From assembly GCA_023229765.1 (NCBI GenBank), contig JALNYO010000008.1, positions 62,001-126,000 of the forward strand: a DNA stretch of 64,000 nt, read 5' to 3'. Below are positions 59,777 to 64,000 of the stretch, in pieces (positions within the stretch are counted from its first letter, which is position 1; every line of letters begins with the position of its first letter). This DNA is from Syntrophales bacterium (lineage in GTDB: Bacteria; Desulfobacterota; Syntrophia; Syntrophales; UBA5619). The position numbers and the translations under genes were made by a program. The notes below the pieces were generated by a model, which saw only the letters and a program-made list of their open reading frames with translations, did not search any database and was not told the origin of the DNA.

Positions 59777-60667
59777 CTACAAAAGCGAAAGAAAACCGTC
59801 ATTTTTCTGAAAATCCATGTCGAACGAGGGGATTGCAGCGCACAAATCACAGCAGAAATTGAAGACAGCGGTTTTTAATTCCCGATCCATCAAATCGAAA
59901 TAATGGATATGGAGCGCCAGCAGCTCCGCCATTGCTGATTGCCGGTTGCGCGGATGCAGCGCAAGCCGTTCCGCTTTTTTCAGAAAAATGATCCTCTCCA
60001 GCGGGGCTTCCTGCCGGTGATGGGTTTCCCCTTTTTTTTCGAACATGTTTACCTGGGAAAAAGGCGACGGATGGATTTGGAAATGCCCTCCCCTATTTTC
60101 AACGACGGTGGCATCATCGGAAAGCACATCCCCTGTTGGAACGAATCCCGCCACGGTGCTTTTCCCGGCGCCGGATATCCCTAAAAACAGATTCCCCTGC
60201 GCGTTGATCCGCAGACCCGCGCCGTGCGCAAGCAGTTTTTTCTGCGCAGCCATTAGAAATGACGTAAATATAAACAGCAGTTTGTACAGGCTGCCCATGA
60301 GAAGATTTTTACCCTTCGAGCGGAAAAGGAAGATATGGGCTGAGCGGGAATGGACATTGTACGCAAGCACGCCGTTGAAGAATCCAACCAGCAGGGTTTT
60401 TTCCGATACCGGATAGCGCTTGGCGACATGGTTGATGATGCGCGTCGTTTCCCTGTCTATTGTTGTCGACAGCCTGATAGGTTCGGCCCTGAATTTGCGT
60501 AGCGTTACAGAATGCTCATAGGAAAGAGAAACAGTTACGGAATTATCGCTTTGGGGGATCAGAAAGCCGCGGAAGAGCCTCTGGAGCGGGTCTAACAGGG
60601 GAGCTGCTTTTTCATCTCCGCTTATCGCCACGGATATTCCGGCGATGACAATGAGCAGTTTTTTCAT
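59777..60667 (-). CDS. HPr-kinase-like protein (ScmC-like)
   Basis: A 296-residue protein. The P-loop GISGAGKST (163-171) and downstream LSDDATVV (Asp184-Asp185) follow the HPr kinase/phosphorylase C-terminal domain pattern, and the N-terminal half is not similar to that enzyme. HPr-kinase-like proteins occur in lasso-peptide and PqqD-type clusters, where some phosphorylate Ser of a precursor peptide. It is convergent with the precursor gene, 84 bases away, and one base from the HD-GYP gene. From memory it corresponds to ScmC of the SynChlorMet cassette. Confidence 0.75.
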   Translation of the reverse strand: MKKLLIVIAGISVAISGDEKAAPLLDPLQRLFRGFLIPQSDNSVTVSLSYEHSVTLRKFRAEPIRLSTTIDRETTRIINHVAKRYPVSEKTLLVGFFNGVLAYNVHSRSAHIFLFRSKGKNLLMGSLYKLLFIFTSFLMAAQKKLLAHGAGLRINAQGNLFLGISGAGKSTVAGFVPTGDVLSDDATVVENRGGHFQIHPSPFSQVNMFEKKGETHHRQEAPLERIIFLKKAERLALHPRNRQSAMAELLALHIHYFDLMDRELKTAVFNFCCDLCAAIPSFDMDFQKNDGFLSLL

Positions 60668-61756
60668 CTACGTTGGCAGTTCCCATTCGGCGACCACGTC
60701 AACAATATTAAGGACGTTGTTGGTTGACAGGTCCGTGTGTTCTTCCGCTACGCTCCGATTGCCCAGGCCGTCGAAAATAATTCTTACCAAGGGTTTTACT
60801 GGTTGCGACTTGTTAGTTTTTATCACCCGGCCGATGGCGCCGTTGTTTAACTTAACGTAACTGCCAACCGGATAAAGCGACATCTCGTCGAGAAAAACCT
60901 TGAGAATCCGGGGCGCAAACAATCGCTCTTTCGCTTCAATCAATTGTCTGACGGAGGTAAATTGCAACAGCGCCTTTTTATGGGGACGATTATGGGTCAT
61001 TGACTCATACGAGTCACAAATACCTATTATTTGGGCATATTCACCTATCTCTTCACCCTTTAGTCCCTGCGGGTAGCCTTTTCCGTTCTCCCGTTCGTGG
61101 TGCTGATAAACCGCCTCGACAACGGCGGGGAAGTCCTTCTCGAAGGGCAGCAATATATCGCGGCCGTTTTCTGGATGTTTTTTTATGGCTGCAATCTCCT
61201 CATCCGTCAGACTGCCAGTTTTGCCAATTATGGCATCCGGAACAAGAAACATTCCTACATTTTGCAGAAGCGTAGCCAAGCCCAGTTCCGTAAGCCGCTT
61301 CCGGGGATAATTCAGGCGCAATCCTATTTTAAGGGCATAGATCATGGTGTGGATCGGCTGCAGGATATAATAGTCCTGCTCGTTGGCAAAATTGAGCATC
61401 ATCGGATTAATGCCGGCGAGAACTTCCGGTGAATCTACTATGTTGGCAATCATCTGGACAGCGGGATCAAGTCCAATGCCAGCGCCATCCCTTATGCCGA
61501 CGCGGACATCCATCATATAGTCCTGCAGTACTGAGTAAATGGATTCCGCATCAAGACTACTCTTTAAGGCAAGTGTTTTTCCGCCGTTCCTGGGGGCTGT
61601 GGGCTCATCTACTGCAGCTGATTCGGGGGGAGGAGAGGGCGTGGCGCCGAAAATCTGGCTGAAACGAAAGGGCGTGGCGCTGCGGTCGCCTTCTGCCTTG
61701 GGTGTTTCATCTTGACCTCTTACGGTATCGGTTGCTCTCATAATAATCGCCGGCAT
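60668..61756 (-). CDS. HD-GYP domain protein with degenerate HD motif
   Basis: A 362-residue protein. After a low-complexity N-terminus, an HD-GYP-like region spans ~130-300. The HD pair that binds the metal is replaced by Gln165-Asn166 (LLQNVG where LLHDIG is usual), while HPENG (194-198), HHE (219-221) and GYP (227-229) remain. A ~70-residue C-terminal domain has a GSYVKLNNGAIGRVI segment. Such a protein may bind rather than hydrolyse cyclic di-GMP. It sits between the kinase-like gene and a PqqD-like gene in one operon, an unusual place for signalling. Confidence 0.78.
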   Translation of the reverse strand: MPAIIMRATDTVRGQDETPKAEGDRSATPFRFSQIFGATPSPPPESAAVDEPTAPRNGGKTLALKSSLDAESIYSVLQDYMMDVRVGIRDGAGIGLDPAVQMIANIVDSPEVLAGINPMMLNFANEQDYYILQPIHTMIYALKIGLRLNYPRKRLTELGLATLLQNVGMFLVPDAIIGKTGSLTDEEIAAIKKHPENGRDILLPFEKDFPAVVEAVYQHHERENGKGYPQGLKGEEIGEYAQIIGICDSYESMTHNRPHKKALLQFTSVRQLIEAKERLFAPRILKVFLDEMSLYPVGSYVKLNNGAIGRVIKTNKSQPVKPLVRIIFDGLGNRSVAEEHTDLSTNNVLNIVDVVAEWELPT

Positions 61757-61786
61757 CTTTCCTTATCTATTTTAGTGTTCACGAAA

Positions 61787-62065
61787 TCATGACAATTTAT
61801 CCGTGTCTGCAGATTCTCTTTTCAAAAAGGACATCTCCAGCATGCTGGTCAGAAAACTCTGAATGTCCTGTTCCAGCCGTTCACCGGGAGCGTTATAAGC
61901 AGCGGCCAATTGAGCCGTTATCTCCGCCTCGGTATTGCTGCCGTTGCAAAGCTCAAAGAGCAGCGCCCCGGTCCTGTTGGCATACACGAGCTTTCCGGAA
62001 TCTGGATCAAACAGGTAGGCGCCGTCGCCTTCTTTTCGAAAAATTATTCGCTCATTGCGAATCAA
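61787..62065 (-). CDS. PqqD-like protein 3
   Basis: A 92-residue PqqD-type domain: GAYLFDPDSGKLVYANRTGALLFELCNG near residues 15-42, then EAEITAQLAAAYN and a helix to FLTSMLEMSFLKR. It is the first gene of the operon with the HD-GYP and kinase-like genes (31-base gap). Three PqqD-like proteins in one cluster suggests different recognition roles. Confidence 0.75.
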   Translation of the reverse strand: MIRNERIIFRKEGDGAYLFDPDSGKLVYANRTGALLFELCNGSNTEAEITAQLAAAYNAPGERLEQDIQSFLTSMLEMSFLKRESADTDKLS

Positions 62066-62212
62066 GGTTGTTTCTTCTATTGTACGCCTCTTTAAAAAAC
62101 AATGTGTGCTTATTCCTAAGTTTACACGGACTCAATATATAAATATGCAACTATTTACAAGAAAAAAACGATATTGTTTATAAACCCCCATGCCCGGGGG
62201 GCACAACGAAGC

Positions 62213-62266
62213 ATGAAAATCCCCCCTTGCCCCCCTTTGGCAAAGGGGGGATGGGGGGATTTTCAT
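62213..62266. repeat. GC-rich perfect palindrome
   Basis: ATGAAAATCCCCCC and GGGGGGATTTTCAT, with CCCCCCTTTG and CAAAGGGGGG inside, form a long hairpin. This type of C/G-run palindrome is common between genes in many bacteria. It lies in the ~516-base gap 62066-62581 that also holds repeat R2 copy 2 and no gene. Confidence 0.75.
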
Positions 62267-62379
62267 ATAAAACTCAACTCAGTCCACTACACAATTCTAA
62301 CTGCATTCGGAAGCCTCGGTAAATTACCGCACTTTTTTACAACAGGCCGGTTCGGCAATAAAAAATGGCGATAAGCAAT

Positions 62380-62500
62380 GAGATCTTTGATTTTTGTCAT
62401 TTCGAGGAGCGTTAGCGACGAGAAATCTTAATGCTCGTGAATAGTTAAAGATTTCTCCCTTCGGTCGAAATGACAATATTGGCAGTTATTCAAAGTCTCG
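62380..62500. repeat. Repeat family R2, copy 2
   Basis: Nearly identical to 58630-58754, including CATTTCGAGGAGCGTTAGCG and CCTTCGGTCGAAATGACAAT, in direct orientation. The two copies bracket the precursor, kinase-like, HD-GYP and two PqqD-like genes. Confidence 0.85.
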
Positions 62501-62581
62501 CAATGGCAATGGCCAAAGGCGTAAATCTGCCATTTCCGCAACACTTCCGGGATTCAGTCTGCATAATGACAGGCAAAGCAG

Positions 62582-63418
62582 TTACCGGTAATAATCGCCG
62601 TGCAGTGAATCCACAAGAAAAGGAAGGAAAAATACAGTCAGCAGCGATACGGCGATGCAGATAATCAAAACGGCGATGCCCCTCTTTCCCTTCCAGCCGA
62701 AGAATCGGCGCAGGTGCAGATATACCCCCAGCAAGAGCCAGGTTATGAGCGACCAGGTTTCAATCGGATCCCATCCCCAGTATCTTTCCCAACTTTCGTG
62801 GGCCCAGAGTGCGCCTGTGGCAATGGTAATTGTCCAGCAGCAAAAAGCGAAGGCCGTGATTTTGTAGATATAGTCGTCCAGAAGCTCCGCGGCGGGAAGC
62901 GTGGCCATAAATCGCGCCTGACTCCTCCTGCCCTTCAGCAGGTAGGTAACGATCAGCGCAATAGCGATGCAAAATGCGCCCACGGCCAGCTTTGTAAAAA
63001 AGACATGGGGGAGAACCCAGAGGCTGTTAAAGCTCGCCGGAAGCATCTTGACAGCCGTCCCGGACCAAAGGGCGGCCAACGTCGCGAAAAGGGCAAGCGG
63101 CGCCACGAAAAGGCCGGAGAAGCGAATCTCCGGATGGCGGCGCGAAAGGTACAGAAACTGGCCAAGCATCACCAGGGCGCTTGAGGAGAGGACTTCATAT
63201 CTGGTCAGATACGGACCGTGGAAGACATAAGACCACCTCACCAACAACGCAAGGGTCTGGGGAAGCAAGCCGGCCAGGATGAACGTCATCCCGCAGGCAA
63301 GAGACTTGTTTTTGCCCAAGATCGTTCCCCGAAAGAAACAAAGCGTCGCCGCCAGATACGCTGTCATGGCAAGCCAGTGGAGCATGATTTCATATTTAGC
63401 AAGGAGGGCGTTTCCCAT
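62582..63418 (-). CDS. ccsA: Cytochrome c assembly protein CcsA (heme handling)
   Basis: A 278-residue membrane protein with about eight segments. The tryptophan-rich heme-binding loop WERYWGWDPIETW lies near residues 213-225 and His residues flank it (WAHESW). CcsA and ResB form the system II machine that exports heme and attaches it to apocytochromes c outside the membrane. It follows resB with three bases between. Its presence implies c-type cytochromes. Confidence 0.87.
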   Translation of the reverse strand: MGNALLAKYEIMLHWLAMTAYLAATLCFFRGTILGKNKSLACGMTFILAGLLPQTLALLVRWSYVFHGPYLTRYEVLSSSALVMLGQFLYLSRRHPEIRFSGLFVAPLALFATLAALWSGTAVKMLPASFNSLWVLPHVFFTKLAVGAFCIAIALIVTYLLKGRRSQARFMATLPAAELLDDYIYKITAFAFCCWTITIATGALWAHESWERYWGWDPIETWSLITWLLLGVYLHLRRFFGWKGKRGIAVLIICIAVSLLTVFFLPFLVDSLHGDYYR

Positions 63419-63421
63419 GAA

Positions 63422-64000
63422 TTATCGTCCTGTTCCAGGGCTGCCGCCGGGCAGGCCTTTTACCATCCCCACAGCGTCTGCGAGCAGAATGTTTTTCCCA
63501 GTCCTGGCTTTAACTGACACGCCAACAACAAAAATTCCCTCTGCTCCTTTCGTTGCGGATACAAGAACCTCCTGCGGGGAAAAAAGAAAAATAATTAATA
63601 TTCCTATAGTATTGAGGAGGAATCCTCCGTAAACGAGGGATGTGAAACTGTTTTCGGTCAGCCTCAGGCCGCTCCAGTTCCTTATCTCCTCAAATCTGAA
63701 CCGCGACTCTCCGACCAGCGCCTCCTCGCCCGGCTTCAGGACGGCCCGGCCCGCCTCTTTTTCTCCTGTCATGAATCTTAACTGTAATGAGGGATCCAGC
63801 GGATAAGGTGAACGTCCGCTCCGATCCGGGGTGAAGGCCATCTCCAGAATGTAGTCCGTCGTCGGGAAATCACTGCGTCCAGTCAGAGGCCTTCCCGCCG
63901 GCGCCATATCGAGGGAAAAATAGGTTGGCAGCCCCTCCGTGCCTTTGGTAGAAAGCGATATCTTCAAGGTATAACCGAAATGGGGCGACTGACTGATGGA
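63422..64000 (-). CDS. resB: Cytochrome c assembly protein ResB (partial)
   Basis: The C-terminal 192 residues of a ResB protein; the frame stays open past the window end (the first residues visible are SISQSPHFGYTLKIS). A C-terminal membrane segment is seen (LVYGGFLLNTIGILIIFLF) preceded by a periplasmic beta region. ResB pairs with CcsA. The GTG/ATG starts inside are not the real start. Confidence 0.8.
   Translation of the reverse strand, partial: SISQSPHFGYTLKISLSTKGTEGLPTYFSLDMAPAGRPLTGRSDFPTTDYILEMAFTPDRSGRSPYPLDPSLQLRFMTGEKEAGRAVLKPGEEALVGESRFRFEEIRNWSGLRLTENSFTSLVYGGFLLNTIGILIIFLFSPQEVLVSATKGAEGIFVVGVSVKARTGKNILLADAVGMVKGLPGGSPGTGR

Noticed and set aside
62213..62266. CRISPR or transcription terminator at the C/G-run palindrome
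   Set aside because: It is a single palindrome without spacers; its symmetry and flanks fit a dispersed repeat, and no gene ends right before it.
1..64000. tRNA, rRNA, CRISPR arrays, IS elements with transposase, phage genes
   Set aside because: I looked for T-loop-like sequences, regular repeat-spacer patterns and transposase or integrase motifs and found none that I could support.

Overview
The window looks like chromosome of a strictly anaerobic deltaproteobacterium, probably near the syntrophic / sulfate-reducer-related lineages (Syntrophales or Syntrophobacterales type). This is inference; there is no rRNA or tRNA to fix it. Supporting signs are a tungstate ABC importer, a nickel ECF importer with NikR boxes of the deltaproteobacterial type (GTGTTAC-N13-GTAACAC), a DctPQM TRAP transporter, a long acyl-CoA dehydrogenase with an acyl-CoA synthetase, ResB/CcsA cytochrome c assembly, a probable selenoprotein, and a two-radical-SAM peptide-maturation cassette. 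Gene density is high and the sampled genes are a little over 50 percent GC.

Layout. 0-11 kb is a defence and toxin-antitoxin block: a partial EVE-domain (McrB-like) gene, RhuM-Fic, HicAB, a Mut7-C nuclease-like protein, then (after trmJ and a flavodoxin) a RelE-type toxin / XRE antitoxin pair joined in one apparent operon to a type III restriction (Res) and modification (Mod) pair. 11-20 kb holds metal and vitamin uptake: tupABC (tungstate), bioNMY (biotin), nikMN-nikQ-nikO with an outer-membrane protein and nikR. 20-29 kb has small flavoproteins and basic proteins, transketolase, a phosphoglucose-isomerase-type protein, a TRAP transporter and a thioredoxin. 29-34.5 kb has a decayed TSUP permease, a URO-D family protein and a metal-efflux operon (ArsR regulator, Cys-rich miniprotein, P-type ATPase), bracketed by two copies of a short repeat. 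34.5-45 kb has a MoxR-DUF58-DUF4129 operon, chrA, a truncated DUF362 gene, pyk, an ArsC-like gene interrupted by an in-frame UGA with a SECIS-like hairpin, a DJ-1 protein, an unknown protein and a transglutaminase-like protein. 45-49.5 kb has amt-glnB behind a sigma-54 promoter and a bacterial dynamin-like GTPase. 49.5-55.3 kb has acyl-CoA metabolism genes and an LsrF-type aldolase with an MDR dehydrogenase. 55.3-62.1 kb is a RiPP (ribosomally made, modified peptide) cluster. 62.6 kb to the end is ccsA-resB.

The strongest candidate for an undescribed system is 55.3-62.1 kb: two radical SAM/SPASM enzymes, three PqqD-like proteins (one with a twin-arginine N-terminus), a low-molecular-weight phosphatase, an HPr-kinase-like protein, a degenerate HD-GYP protein and a 143-residue precursor-like protein with a 28-residue leader and about eleven C-x-S-G-type repeats holding 12 cysteines. 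It resembles the SynChlorMet (Scm) cassette that I recall from radical-SAM genome surveys, whose product is, as far as I know, uncharacterised. The second notable item is the selenocysteine-type ArsC-like gene at 41980-42327, which ordinary gene calling would split at UGA. Three small families of palindromic dispersed repeats are also present.
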